From contig NC_079214.1 in assembly GCF_029633865.1 (NCBI RefSeq), forward strand, positions 25,644,873 to 25,708,872: DNA of 64,000 nucleotides, read 5' to 3'. Under the pieces are notes generated by a model. It was given only the letters and a program-made list of their open reading frames with translations. It was not told the origin of the DNA and did not search any database. This document shows positions 47,226 through 58,058 of the stretch, piece by piece (the stretch's first letter is position 1; every line of letters begins with the position of its first letter). The DNA comes from Lampris incognitus (Eukaryota; Chordata; Actinopteri; Lampriformes; Lampridae). Made by a program: the position numbers and the translations under genes.

Positions 47226-47560
47226 CAGTGTTGGGAGGGTTACTTTTCAAATGTATTCCGCTACAGATTACAGAATACATGTCATGAAATGTAATTTGTA
47301 ACGTATTCCGTTAGATTACTCAATGTGAGTAACGTATTCTAAATACTTTGGATTACTTCCAATATTTTCTTACATTTTGTGTAACAGTATCTGTAGCATT
47401 CACACAATACTACTTACTTGAGTAGACTATTCTGTTTCTTCTATTGTATCAACTGGCTGAATGCATTTGAGTTACCTTAAATATATATCAATAAAGGCTA
47501 GAAGAGTATTTAAACACAAAAGATCTATGGTTTTTTTAATCTGGAAAAAAAGAAAGAAAG

Positions 47561-47801
47561 TGTAGAGCCGAAGGAACGGAGAAGACCGTAGGTTCACACT
47601 TTAGCCGTGTAGGCAACTTTCTTTAATCTATGGTAAATCAGAGAGACAACAAAACCACAGCTCGACTGAGCGGAGGCGGCAAGAATAATCAGAAAACTGG
47701 CTGAACAACCATAACTTAACCCTGCGTTAACCTGCCAGGGCAACCCTGACTTAACCCTTAGTTCCTGGGGTGAATTCTATCCCCAATACGTGTCCACCAC
47801 A
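47561..47801 (-). repeat. 3' LTR (minus-strand element)
   Basis: On the minus strand it starts TGTGGTGGACACG and ends GGCTCTACA. Plus-strand differences from the other LTR cluster at about 47629-47636, with singles near 47666, 47689 and 47740. Confidence 0.95.
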
Positions 47802-47815
47802 TGAGCCCCCCTAGA
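47802..47815 (-). other. Polypurine-tract-like sequence
   Basis: The minus strand reads TAGGGGGGCTCA immediately before the 3' LTR, the position where plus-strand DNA priming starts. The tract is short and mixed at its end. Confidence 0.55.
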
Positions 47816-47822
47816 ATTCGCC

Positions 47823-50800
47823 CTAGTAATCGAAGTCAGGCAGGCGCGGACGGCCTGTCGTCCCCCCGCGGCGGCTCCGGGTAACAGGGGCCGGAGTGTC
47901 TCTGGGAGGCATTGACGCGGGCCTGTGGAGGTCGGCCTGAGGAGCAGAAGAGGCAGCGCGGGCCTCCACGGGGGGAGGAGGCGGAGCCGGGGGACGACCG
48001 TGACGAGGAGGTTGGGCTAACTCCAACGGCTGCGTCAAGTCCAGGTGTGCGGGTTTAACTCGGTCCACTGAAACATGCTCGGCCGTGCCCCCAAAATCCA
48101 CCACCAGGTGCTTAGTTCCCTGTTCCAGGACGCGGAAAGGGCCGTCATAAGGGGGTTGCAGAGGGGGGCGGTGTGCGTCGTGAAGAATGAACACGTAGTC
48201 CGCTGACTGCAGACCTGGGGGCACCTGGGACACCGGAGCGCCGTGTTGGGCGGTAGGGACGGGTGTGAAAGCTCTGACCCCGTCCAGCAAGGAGGCTCGT
48301 TGGTCCACAGCTGACCAGGGACGCGTTGCGTTGGGCATGAAATCGCCTGGGACTCGCAGCGGCGTGCCGTACACCAGCTCCGCAGAGGAGGCTTGTAGGT
48401 CTTCCTTCGGGGCGGTCCGCAGGCCCAGCATGACCCATGGGAGCTTGTCGACCCAGTTGCAGTCCTTGAGAGTAGCCCGAAGCGCAGCCTTCGTAGACTG
48501 GTGGAAGAGCTCACATAGGCCGTTCGCCTGAGGGTGGTAGGCGGTAGTGCGGTGAAGCTTGATGCCCAGAGCCTCACCCACAGCATTCCATAGCTCTGAA
48601 GTAAACTGTGGCCCGCGGTCAGATGAAAGGTCGGAAGGCGTACCGAAACGTGAGACCCACGACCCAATAAAAGCCCGGGCCACATCAGCAGACGTCATGG
48701 ATGCCAGGGGAACAGCTTCAGGCCAGCGCGTAGTCCTGTCCACCACAGTGAAAAGGTAGGTGAACCCATGGGAGGGGGGTAGGGGACCAACCAGGTCGAC
48801 GTGGACATGGTCAAATCGTCTCTCCGGCACTGCGAAGCGTTCCAGGGGCGCCTTAATGTGGCGGTGTATCTTAGCCCGCTGACAGGCAACACACGAGTCG
48901 GCCCACGCTTTCACGTCTCTCTTAAGTCCCTCCCACACAAACTTAGCAGAGGTCAGGTGCACGGATGGCTTACCGCCTGGATGAGAGAGGCCGTGCACAG
49001 CTTCAAACACAGGGCGTCTCCAGCTGTCCGGGACGATGGGCCTGGGCTGTCCTGTGGAGACGTCACACAGGAGGGTGACACCTGTGTCGCTGAAAGGAAC
49101 GTCCTGCAGGCGGAGCCCTGTGTCGGAGGTCCGGAGACGGAGGATGCTCGGGTCCGTGGCCTGGTCAGCGGCCATCTGTGCATAGTCCAGGCCTACGTGG
49201 ACTGCTCCAATCACTGCCCTAGAGAGGCAGTCAGCTACCTGGTTAGACTTACCAGCGACGTGCTGGATGTCGGTAGTGAATTCCGAAATGTAGGAGAGTT
49301 GTCGCTGCTGGCGAGCGGACCATAGCTCGGCCGTCTTGGACATGGCAAATGTGAGGGGCTTGTGGTCCACGTATGCAGTAAACTCGCGGCCCTCTAGCAG
49401 GAACCGGAAATGCCGGACGGCGAGCCAGAGACCGAGGAGTTCCCTATCAAAAGTACTATACTTGCGCTCTCGGGGTGTAAGCTGGCGACTGAAAAAGGCC
49501 AAAGGCTGCCAAGCCCCCCCCACCCACTGCTCGTGAACCGCACCAACAGCATAGTCCGATGCATCCGTGGTTATGGAAATAGGCACTGTAGGTGAAGGAT
49601 GCGCTAGCAGGGTAGCCTGGGAGAGCGCAGCTTTAGTCTCGGCGAACGCACGGTCCTGCTCTGCTGTCCAGTCGACCGCCTGGTTGGGGGACTTGCCTTT
49701 CAGCGCCTCGTACAGTGGCCGGATTATAAAGGCGGCTCGGGGAATGAAGCAGTGGTAGAATGTCACCATCCCGATGAACTCCCTGAGCGCACGAGCTGTT
49801 TGGGGGCGCGGAAAGGCCGCCACCGCTTCCACCTTTGAGGGCAGGGGGACCGCCCCGTCCCCAGTGATGCGGTGCCCGAGGAAATCAATGGCCATCAGCC
49901 CGAACCGGCACTTCGCCGGGGTGACGATCAGCCCATGCTGGCTGAGGCGTGTGAAGAGGGCGTGAAGATGGGACAGGTGTTCTTCCTTGGAGGCGCTGGC
50001 GATGAGTATGTCGTCCAAATAGACGAAGATGGAAGGAAGGCCACGGAGCACTGAATCCATCAGCCGCTGAAAGGACTGGGCTGCGTTTTTGAGTCCAAAT
50101 GGCATTCGTAGGAATTCAAATAGGCCGAATGGGGTAGTCACCGCTGTCTTGGGGATGTCCGAGAGGTACACGGGAACTTGATGATAACCACGGACCAGGT
50201 CGACTTTTGAGAAGATGCGTTTGCCAGACAGGTTTGCAGAAAAGTCCTGGATATGCGGGACAGGATAGCGGTCGGGCGTGGTGGCGTCATTTAGTTGGCG
50301 GTAGTCCCCGCATGGGCGCCAACCTCCATCAGGCTTAGTGACGATGTGGAGTGGGGACGTCCACGGGCTGTCAGAGCGGCGGATGATCCCCATGCGTTCC
50401 AGGTGCTCGAACTCAGACTTGGCAATGGCGAGTTTGGCGGGGTTGAGACGCCTGGCTCTGGCGTAGACCGGGGGCCCCTTCGTAGCAATGTGATGCTCCA
50501 CCCCATGCTTAGCGGTGGGTGCAGAGAAGGTAGGCTGGGTGAGGTCAGGGAACTCAGCGAGGAGGCGGTTGAACTTGTCTGCCTCTGAGAGAGAGTTGGC
50601 TAGACCTGCATAGGCCGCTTCCCCCCGCGTACATGCGAAGGAGGAGAAGGTTAAGGCGTCGACCAGACGGCTGTTCTGAATGTCCACTAGCAAACCGTAA
50701 GCGCACAAAAAATCAGCTCCGAGGAGGGGAAGCGTTACATTGGCCATGACGAACTCCCACGTGAAACGTTGTCCACCAAAACACAGTTCTACAGACCGCA

Positions 50801-51044
50801 TGCCGTAGGTGTGGATAGGGCTGCCGTCAGCCGTCGCCAACTGGGGACCCCGCTCCCCGCCCATGATGTCGACGTCAGTAGCAGGGAGCACGCTTCTCTG
50901 TGCGCCCGTGTCACAGAGAAATCGCCGACCAGAGATGGTGTCGAGGATGAAGAGTAGCCTGCTCGTATCGCCAACACTCATGGCCACTACTGAGTGTTGG
51001 CCCTCTCGTTTCCCGTCGGCCTGTAGTTGCAGGGGGAACGGCAC
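47823..51044 (-). CDS. Gypsy Pol polyprotein (protease, RT, RNase H, integrase)
   Basis: 1073 codons without a stop. The protease site is DTGA at 45-48, with LLGADFL at about 107-113. The reverse transcriptase spans about 220-400, with YLDD at 342-345. RNase H has TTDAS (Asp494), Glu535 in DRELL and Asp560 in YVD. The integrase zinc residues are His684, His688, Cys718 and Cys721, and the catalytic triad is Asp750, Asp809 and Glu845, giving D-58-D-35-E. The C-terminus is Pro-rich, without a chromodomain. The gag frame overlaps the start by 58 nt, and pol lies in the -1 frame relative to it, consistent with Gag-Pol production by -1 frameshifting. All core residues seen are present, so this polyprotein may be functional. 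Confidence 0.95.
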   Translation of the reverse strand: MPFPLQLQADGKREGQHSVVAMSVGDTSRLLFILDTISGRRFLCDTGAQRSVLPATDVDIMGGERGPQLATADGSPIHTYGMRSVELCFGGQRFTWEFVMANVTLPLLGADFLCAYGLLVDIQNSRLVDALTFSSFACTRGEAAYAGLANSLSEADKFNRLLAEFPDLTQPTFSAPTAKHGVEHHIATKGPPVYARARRLNPAKLAIAKSEFEHLERMGIIRRSDSPWTSPLHIVTKPDGGWRPCGDYRQLNDATTPDRYPVPHIQDFSANLSGKRIFSKVDLVRGYHQVPVYLSDIPKTAVTTPFGLFEFLRMPFGLKNAAQSFQRLMDSVLRGLPSIFVYLDDILIASASKEEHLSHLHALFTRLSQHGLIVTPAKCRFGLMAIDFLGHRITGDGAVPLPSKVEAVAAFPRPQTARALREFIGMVTFYHCFIPRAAFIIRPLYEALKGKSPNQAVDWTAEQDRAFAETKAALSQATLLAHPSPTVPISITTDASDYAVGAVHEQWVGGAWQPLAFFSRQLTPRERKYSTFDRELLGLWLAVRHFRFLLEGREFTAYVDHKPLTFAMSKTAELWSARQQRQLSYISEFTTDIQHVAGKSNQVADCLSRAVIGAVHVGLDYAQMAADQATDPSILRLRTSDTGLRLQDVPFSDTGVTLLCDVSTGQPRPIVPDSWRRPVFEAVHGLSHPGGKPSVHLTSAKFVWEGLKRDVKAWADSCVACQRAKIHRHIKAPLERFAVPERRFDHVHVDLVGPLPPSHGFTYLFTVVDRTTRWPEAVPLASMTSADVARAFIGSWVSRFGTPSDLSSDRGPQFTSELWNAVGEALGIKLHRTTAYHPQANGLCELFHQSTKAALRATLKDCNWVDKLPWVMLGLRTAPKEDLQASSAELVYGTPLRVPGDFMPNATRPWSAVDQRASLLDGVRAFTPVPTAQHGAPVSQVPPGLQSADYVFILHDAHRPPLQPPYDGPFRVLEQGTKHLVVDFGGTAEHVSVDRVKPAHLDLTQPLELAQPPRHGRPPAPPPPPVEARAASSAPQADLHRPASMPPRDTPAPVTRSRRGGTTGRPRLPDFDY

Positions 51045-51675
51045 CGTTTAGCTTTCGCACCAAATCGAGCGTGGTACATACAGGGTCCAGAGGGCTTGTA
51101 GCGGTCTGACGCTGTGGCGCCACCGTCGGGCCACGCCCGCGATGTCGGCGGGGGGCCAGTGAAGGTAGGAGCCAGCACCCCGGCATGGGAGGAACGTTGT
51201 GTAGCGACGAAGAATCGGTCAGCCTCCTTTGCCAGCTCACGGGGATCAGTGATGGTGGAGTTAGCGAGCGCAGTCTGGACGTGGGACGGCATGTTGCGCA
51301 GAAACAGCTCCATAAACAGGAAACATGGCTTTTCTTGACCCAGTAGATTTAACATCCTGCTCATTAGCTCCGATGGTTTGCCATCTCCCAAGCCCTGAAT
51401 TGCGAAGAGGCGACGTGCTCTCTCCGTTGTTGACAGTTCAAAAGTTTCAAGGAGGAGATTTTTAAGTGCGGCGTATTTACCATCGGCCGGTGGGTTGGTT
51501 ATGAAACCGCTTATCCTGGAAGCCGTAGCGCCCCCCAGCGCCGCCACTACGTAGTAGTACCTGGTCTCGTCCGCTGTTATGTCTCTGAGCGCGAACTGTG
51601 CCTCAGCCTGCGCGAACCATGTAGCCGTGGAAGACTCCCAAAACTCAGTTTAATTGCAACGGCGTTCGTAGCCAT
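50987..51675 (-). pseudogene. Gypsy Gag with early frameshift
   Basis: From 51547 to 50987 the frame is open for 186 codons. It has a capsid-like region and one zinc motif, [18 protein letters not shown], of the CxxH..FGxxAxxC type found in Mag-like gypsy elements. The frame extends upstream of 51547, but the natural-looking ATG at 51673-51675 is in another frame. The two meet near 51644-51652, where about one base seems missing. Starting at 51547 would lose about 40 residues. So Gag is probably disrupted by a single small indel, or the assembly has an error there. Confidence 0.8.
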
Positions 51676-51711
51676 AATGTGCGTGGTTTCAGAAAACTTA
51701 TCCGAAAACCG

Positions 51712-51726
51712 ACGTCGGGGTCACCA
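51712..51726 (-). other. Primer-binding site, tRNA-Trp type
   Basis: The minus strand reads TGGTGACCCCGACGT one base after the 5' LTR. This is complementary to the 3' end of vertebrate tRNA-Trp (...ACGTCGGGGTCACCA) over 15 nt, and the match stops there. Confidence 0.8.
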
Positions 51727-51727
51727 G

Positions 51728-51968
51728 TGTAGAGCCGAAGGAACGGAGAAGACCGTAGGTTCACACTTTAGCCGTGTAGGCAACTTTCTTTAATCAACGG
51801 TACATCAGAGAGACAACAAAACCACAGCTCGACGGAGCGGAGGCGGCAAGAATAACCAGAAAACTGGCTGAACAACCATAACTTAACCCTGCGTTAACCT
51901 GCCAGGCCAACCCTGACTTAACCCTTAGTTCCTGGGGTGAATTCTATCCCCAATACGTGTCCACCACA
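51728..51968 (-). repeat. 5' LTR (minus-strand element)
   Basis: 241 bp, the partner of 47561-47801. Confidence 0.95.
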
Positions 51969-52875
51969 AAAGAAAGAAGGGAACTTTTCCATGTCCTTTT
52001 CTTTATTTCCATAGCTGTTAGAATGAAAAACCTCAGACAAAGATGAAAATATAGCATACTGTTTTACTGAATTTACTGTTGAGCTAACATTTAGGTATCA
52101 CTTTCACTGCATTTTGTGCTGCAATCCTCTTAAAATAAGAATGGCACCAAAGAAAAAAAAATTAAGTAATCTATTAATTTCAAGAATGTAACTGTATTCT
52201 GAATACCATAAATTTAAATTGTAACTGTATTTGAATACAGTTACTCATATTTTGTATTCTAAATGCGTGACGCCATTACATGTATTCCGTTGCTCCCCAA
52301 AACTGGAAGTCGTGCACATGAAGACAACAGCAACTGCTCTGTTATGGCTCTAAGCAGGCTGCTGAATGCCTCCTAACAGGAGCCAACCATAAAGGTGTGT
52401 AAATGCAAGTCTGTGCGCGTGAGTGGATGTGTGCATCTGTAATACGACTTTATGCACATGTGCAGCTGTGTGTGTGTGTGTGTGTACCAGGTTTTTCTAT
52501 CCTAATGGGGACCAAATGTCCACATCTGGATACAAAAACCTGAAACCATCTACCTTGCGGGGACATTTTATGGGTCCCCATGAGGAAAAGGGTCTATTTT
52601 AGGTCTTAGAAAGTTGAATCAGTTTATCTGGACACAAAATTTATTGGGAGAAATGTTTCATCCCTCATCTCAGAAATTAGAAACACTTTGGCATTTCATT
52701 TCATGCACTTGCACACATGAAATGAAACGAAACATCATTTCCCCAGCCCACAGCAGAGCAACACAAAGATGAAAACACATATCCAAAAACTACAAGAACA
52801 CATATATCCAAACTAACACATATTTCTAAATTTAAAAAAAAAACACACTGTCCAGGAGAACAAACGCCAGCCAGG

Positions 52876-53290
52876 ATGACTGTCGGAACTGCTGGTATGA
52901 GCTAGCAGTTAGCTTATCCTGTCCCACTTCCGCGTCCTGTCGGACCACCCTCGGTGTTTTCTCTTCAGCCACAGGTCTGGTCAGAATCGTGGTCCTTGGG
53001 CCCACAGGATGCAGCAGACCTAGCTCCCTCAGCCGATCCAACACTCGCTCTCCCAGCCAGACACCTTCGACACACCTCCCTGCACTCCACATGAACACTA
53101 AAAACACAGTCAAGGCCAGGCGAGGCTGCCACCAGATTGTCTTCAGTGTTGTCGGAACTGCTGGTCTGCATGGGCTAGCAGTTAGCTTAGCCTGCCCCGC
53201 TTCCGCGTCCTGTCAGACCGCCCTCAGTGTTACCTCTTAAGGCACAGCTCCAGGCAGGGCTGTGGTCCCTGGGCCCACAGGACGCAGCAG
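52876..53290. repeat. Tandem duplication, about 270-bp period
   Basis: The block from TGTCGGAACTGCTGG (about 52882) through GGGCCCACAGGAYGCAGCAG recurs from about 53152. Shared parts include GCTAGCAGTTAGCTTA and TTCCGCGTCCTGTC. The copies differ by scattered substitutions. Confidence 0.85.
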
Positions 53291-53387
53291 ACCAAGCTCT
53301 CCCAGCCGATCCAGTGCCAACTCTCCCAGCCATCAAACGAAGACACAAACTTAGACGCAGACATGGACAAAGACACTGCATGGACGG

Positions 53388-53494
53388 TACTGGGTGAGGC
53401 CACCGCAAACGTGAATTCGCGCTGCCATCCTCCCACTCTGGTACTGGGTGAGGTCGCTGCAAACGTTAATTTGCGCCGCCATCTTCCCACACCA
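53388..53494. repeat. Two-copy 53-bp tandem repeat
   Basis: GTACTGGGTGAGG starts each unit (53388 and 53442), and each ends with GCCATCYTCCCAC. Confidence 0.85.
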
Positions 53495-53519
53495 GAAGCG
53501 GAATCTAAGTGACCTCTTG

Positions 53520-53845
53520 GGCAGCATGATGGCCCAGTTGTTAGCACTGTTGCTTCACAGCAAGAAGGTCCTGGGTTCAAACCCCACATCACCCCAGGTC
53601 CTTTCTGTGTGGAGTTTTCATGTTTTCCCCGTGTCTGTGTGGGTTTCCTCCCACCATCAAAAAGACATGCATGGTAGAGTTCATACTCCTGTCTGTACGC
53701 CTGACCAAGGCAATGGAAAGAAGAACTGGAGTTGGTCCCCGGGCGCTGCAGCTGCCCACTGCTCCTATACAATAGGACGGGTTTAATACAGAGAACAAAT
53801 TTCATTGTAACTGAACAACTGTACAATGACAAAATAAAGTGGCTT
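53520..53845 (+). mobile_element. SINE family b
   Basis: It starts GGCAGCATGATGGCCCAGTT with tRNA-like boxes (GGTTCAAACCCC) and ends AATAAAGTGGC. It sits inside the Penelope-type insertion, so it is later than, or carried within, that element. Confidence 0.85.
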
Positions 53846-53949
53846 TCTCTCTCTTTTTCTTTCTCAATCTCAGTTAACTGCAGGTATCCTCACCCTTACA
53901 AACAGCACCGTTTATAGTAAGGTTAGGGGATACCTGCAGTCAGTTTAGA

Positions 53950-53980
53950 CTGAAGAGGTCACTTAGATGAGTGATGAAAC
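53950..53980 (+). ncRNA. Hammerhead-like motif with intact CUGANGA and GAAA
   Basis: CTGAAGA, G, stem GTCACT/AGTGAT (6 pairs, one wobble) closed by loop TAGATG, then GAAAC. Layout and loop match the motif in the other Penelope-like element. A clear cleavage site is not visible just downstream. Confidence 0.5.
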
Positions 53981-54240
53981 ATTTCTCTCAATAAACATTG
54001 TGTCCAGATGAACTGATTCAACTTTCTGGGATTTCCTTAACTGGCTTGTTGAGCATGCATCAAGACAGGTCTATTTTAGCGTTAGGACTTGAGTTTAGGG
54101 TTAAGGCTGGAATTATGATTATGTCAAGGTTAGGGTAAGGGTTAAGGTTAGGCATGTCGTTATGATGGTTAAGGTTAGGGTTAACAGATAGGGAATGAAT
54201 GTAGTCAATGAGGGGCCCACACAAGTATAGGGTGACGTAT

Positions 54241-54241
54241 G

Positions 54242-54293
<52 letters not shown>

Positions 54294-54310
54294 TGTGTGC
54301 GTGTGTGTGA
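54241..54310. repeat. Compound (TG)n(CGTG)n microsatellite
   Basis: GT units, then a run of GCGT tetramers, then GT again. Confidence 0.97.
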
Positions 54311-54734
54311 AGAGTCAGTATATCAAACTGTGCCCATTCCTGTCCTCTGCTAAAAGGCTGGGGCCAGCTCTGATGTTGCGTCCACCAGCCATCTTTGGAT
54401 GATATTAAGGCGTTTCTGTTTTCCTGTGTCTCAGCTTACTGTAGTGCTCATTTATTTGTGTACTCTGCAGCCATATTCATGGAATGGTCTTCCTGTTTTG
54501 ATAGAAGGAGTGCAAGAGATTTCAAAACAGATCACATCAGTGGCAGGCTATGGAAAACAATACAATACAATAGAATACAATACAATAGAATACAGTACAA
54601 TACAATACAATACAAACAGGCTACAAAATTTTCTGAGGTGGTCTCTTTAACTCTTACTCTATGCATCATTCCAATTAATTTGATAATGATTCATTCACAT
54701 TAAAATGTTAAACAGGTAATGAAATTCTAGTTTA
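54311..54734. other. Noncoding, with a pentanucleotide repeat
   Basis: 54552-54614 is a degenerate (ATACA/ATAGA)n run. Nothing else is recognised. Confidence 0.6.
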
Positions 54735-55745
54735 TAATATTCAATTCAAAAATTCAAAAACTTTATTGCAGACTCAGGGTCCATAACAGACAAAGAAAAA
54801 TAGGTAAAAGACAAACCCTAGATAATACACAGAGTAAACACAATAAAATAACATAAATGGAACAAGTCAGTGTGTTAAAAGAAGGCAGCTGTACCAGTGG
54901 TCCCTCTGCCGGGATTGGTAGTGTTTGGCACTGAATCTTATATTAGTTAAACTCTTGATGATTCCTTAGAAGAGCCTGAAAGGTACTGACTCCTGCAGCC
55001 ACAAACATTTCACTTGCACTACACCATCTAGGTCTTTTTAGTAGTATTCTCATAGCATCATTATAAGCCACTCGAAGCCTCTGTAAGCTTGCTTTTTTAT
55101 AGTTTGACCACAGGTGTGCAGTATAGTGTTGTACAATATGCTCTGATCAGAGACATCTTCACACTAACTGAACACATACCAAACTTGCGTGACTGAGTGT
55201 TTGCTTGTGCATACATCATGCGGCATTGCGTATAAATATCATCGTCTGTCATTTGTTCAGTAATATAATGTTCAAGATATTTCACCTTATGACATACCCC
55301 AAGGTTATTATCAGACAATTTAAAATCAGGAAATTTTTAGATGATTGACTTCTTTGGCTCTGCAGATCATGACAACACTCTTACTAACATTGTATTTGAT
55401 ATCATGCTCAACAACATACACAGAACATATATCAAGGAGCTGCTGGAGACCAGCGCTACGGGGACTAAGAATGACAAGGTCATCTGCATACATAATATGG
55501 TTCACCAAGGTATTACCAGTCATGCACCCAGTGTTACAGGCTTGCAGCTGCTTGGACAAATCATCAATATATAAATTGTAGAGAACTGGAGATAGAATTC
55601 CCCCTTGTATGACACCATTGCTGACCCCAAATGGGGCTGAAACACTATTACCCCATTTCACTTGCATAGTCTGGTGGGCAAACCAATAAGCCAGGATTCT
55701 CACAATGTATTTAGGCACCCCTCTTTGACTCAGTTTAACAAACAA
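54735..55745 (-). pseudogene. Non-LTR reverse transcriptase relic
   Basis: Minus strand, 55745-55326: 139 codons of RT with VIQGGILSPVLYNLYIDDLS and the catalytic box MYADDLVILS (YADD at about 55479-55490). A frame break near 55320 is followed by a thumb-like region (YLEHYITEQMTDDD, 55318-55097). The remainder decays towards a tail of repeated TTGAA/TCAAA units near 54740-54770. It is 5'-truncated, without endonuclease in view, and the clade is not assigned. Confidence 0.8.
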
Positions 55746-56703
55746 GTATTATTCAGCCTATATGAACAATTCCTTAAATTTTGATAAATTTAGATTTTCT
55801 TTAGGAAAATACTTTTCTTTTTTTTCTCTTTTTTTTTAATTCCTCCAGTTTTATGTTCACTTTGCATAGAGCTTGAGAAAGCTACATAATTTCAAGAATG
55901 AAATTAATCACACCATTAGGTTTAGACGTGAAATCCTCGGTTAAGAGATGGCCTCTTGCTGAATTTTCCAAAGTTCTATTAATTAAAATCTCTGGTCTGA
56001 TATTTGAGAACATTTTCCAAGTATTCCCTGAGGAAGAGGAAAGGAGCCCAGGGTGATTTGAAGGGGCAATTTTGCCCCCTCTTATAATCGGCGAAAGGGA
56101 CGATATCTTTTGAAACATTAGATCGTTAAATGAGATCATCTTAAAGCAATCATCCCTTGACAGCAATCATGACAGATCTTCAGCAGTCTACCTCCAACTC
56201 TCACGCTAGCACTGATGTCATTTAGGCCTCTCTTCTTCTTCTAAAATGCTTTTTCTAACTGTGGCCACAATAATAGGTTTTATTATGTTATGCTCCATTA
56301 CAGAGTAACAGATCTAAAAGTGGAGGAAACGAGTGGCAAATGCTGTTTAATCAACCCCTTCACTGCCTTGAATGAGAAAATCCAGATCGGAACTGACAAG
56401 TGATGATATTCACTATTGAAAAAAAAAATCAAGTGCAAAGCAATCTTCAATATGTGAGATGTTTTTGTTCCTTTTTCATGATCTGACCACCTGCAACCTG
56501 CATATGTCATGCTGGTGCCAGTTAAGACATAAAGTAAATGAAAGCCAGACCTATGCATTGGGGTCTAGTTAAGAGCTATAGGGGGGGGGGGGTAATGGGA
56601 AAGCAGCACAATCCCTCTCCACTGTACACAACAGTCATTAGGCAACCCATCTGCTCAATGCTTGCATGCTAAGCTGTAATTTTCAGGCTCAGGCTCTGCT
56701 CTG

Positions 56704-56789
<86 letters not shown>

Positions 56790-56860
56790 ACGTGTGTATG
56801 TGTGTGTATATATATTACTGTGTGTATGATTGAGGGTTGTAGTGCCGGGTGTGGAGCAGA

Positions 56861-56891
<31 letters not shown>

Positions 56892-57005
56892 ATCTACTAT
56901 TATCTGAATGTCATCATAACCACAGAAATCAGGGCCTGATGGTATCTCCCCCACTCCCAACTCCTCTCCTTAGCCAGAGTCACGAGAGCCGGGGGTCTCC
57001 TATGA

Positions 57006-57046
<41 letters not shown>

Positions 57047-57996
57047 TTCATGGATGCACATAACATCATGCTTTCACATTTTGTAGGTAAACATCTCCAG
57101 ATTGGTGAAGCGGGATGGAATTCCCGCCGTTGTGGGAAATGTGCCCAGAACCATTTGTAAGCCCTCTACTCCGCCGCCTCCTAACTCTTTACAGATTGTA
57201 AAACTCTGTATTTCTATATTAGGTTACTCTGTTGGAGTTCTTAACCCTTCTTTTCTCCAGGTCACAAGAGGAAAAAAAATACACTCATGAAAAACACAGT
57301 ATATTTAGCTTGGTCAGTCCAGAAAACCTATGAGATTTTGCCCCATGAATTCATTTTAAGGGAATTTTAAGAACATACACTGAGCTATATGCTGCTGCTT
57401 CTGTGTAAATATGTGGTTAGCAGAGTTTAACATAACACAGACGATTTACATGTATAGGCAGCACTGTGAACCATACATTTCACTGCATCATTGTGTATGT
57501 TACACATTAGGCCCAAGGATTTACTCTTATTGCAAAGGGAAAGTGTTTGCCTGCTTTTCCTTTATTGGCATAGAAGACTGCAATCACATGGCAGCATTGG
57601 CCGCCAGCCAGCCTTTACTGTGGTCATGGCTAAACCCGAGCCATATGCCTCATCTCAATCACTAATAGATTGTAATGTGTGTAATAACATTTCTTTTATT
57701 ACACTTAGCACGAATCATACCTCACAAATATGAAATATTTTGGCAACCACGTGGAGTTCATAAAATGTCTGCACGCAAACTGTCATCTGATGCGACCCCG
57801 GCCCTAGGATTTACAAATAAAAGTCACATCAGCCTTAGAATTAGGCCCAGCTTCATCACAAACTCCAGCCCTGGCTTTAACCCCAACTGCAGGCTAGCTA
57901 ACTCTAGCTGTAGTTGCAGTCTTGGTCTGCAATCTTGGTCTTAATCTTCACTTGCTGCTTCATGTTAGCCATTAGCGTGTGTCTGACGTTCTTGTG
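55746..57996. other. Noncoding, with microsatellites
   Basis: (TG)n at 56706-56787, a shorter TG run at 56866-56891, (CA)n at 57007-57041 and a G-run at 56580-56593. No gene or TE family is supported. Confidence 0.5.
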
Positions 57997-58058
57997 TAGG
58001 GTTGCCAACCGTTCCTTAAAAATAAGGAATCGTTCCCTATTTTATATATATATATATA

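Larger units (their letters stand above)
47561..51968 (-). mobile_element. Nearly intact Ty3/gypsy retrotransposon, 4408 bp
   Basis: Two 241-bp LTRs with 6 differences (about 97.5% identity) flank gag and pol on the minus strand. Flanking AAAG on both sides (47557-47560, 51969-51972) is the likely target duplication, though the site is low complexity. A tRNA-Trp-type primer site follows the 5' LTR, and a G-rich tract precedes the 3' LTR. No chromodomain or envelope. The gag zinc motif and the small size suggest the Mag-like lineage. Confidence 0.95.
47226..52305. mobile_element. hAT-like MITE with 8-bp target duplication, split by gypsy
   Basis: The left end CAGTGTTGGGAGGGTTAC and right end ...CCCCAAAACTG form short inverted termini. 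The flanks are the identical 8-mer GAAGTCGT (47218-47225 and 52306-52313), the hAT target-site size. The MITE itself is about 670 bp (47226-47560 plus 51969-52305), AT-rich, with repeated GTAACGTATTC motifs and no transposase. A gypsy element occupies its middle. Confidence 0.9.
52603..54067 (+). mobile_element. Penelope-type non-autonomous insertion with 12-bp target duplication
   Basis: Flanked by GGTCTATTTTAG at 52591-52602 and 54068-54079. The ends are inverted: AGAAAGTTGAATCAGTTTAT at the left and, in reverse, near 54000-54030 at the right, with a partial left copy (about 75 bp) of the right end. The interior holds a tandem duplication and a SINE but no coding domain. Hammerhead-like sequence at the right end supports a Penelope-like origin. 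Confidence 0.7.
52480..54240 (+). repeat. Dispersed GGTCCCCAT/TTAGGG-like repeat, copy 2, split
   Basis: 52480-52602 matches the first half of the copy at 29.7 kb, and 54068-54240 the second half (GGTTAGGGTAAGGGTTAAGG, GAATGTAGTCAATGAGGGG). A Penelope-type insertion separates them. Confidence 0.85.

Noticed and set aside
48035..48685. 216-codon open frame inside the gypsy element
   Set aside because: It overlaps the pol frame in another register on the same strand, and pol has all domain motifs, so it is a shadow frame.
52989..53240. Open frames over the 270-bp tandem block as a gene
   Set aside because: Frames exist on both strands, none with a recognised motif, and the block is duplicated inside an insertion.
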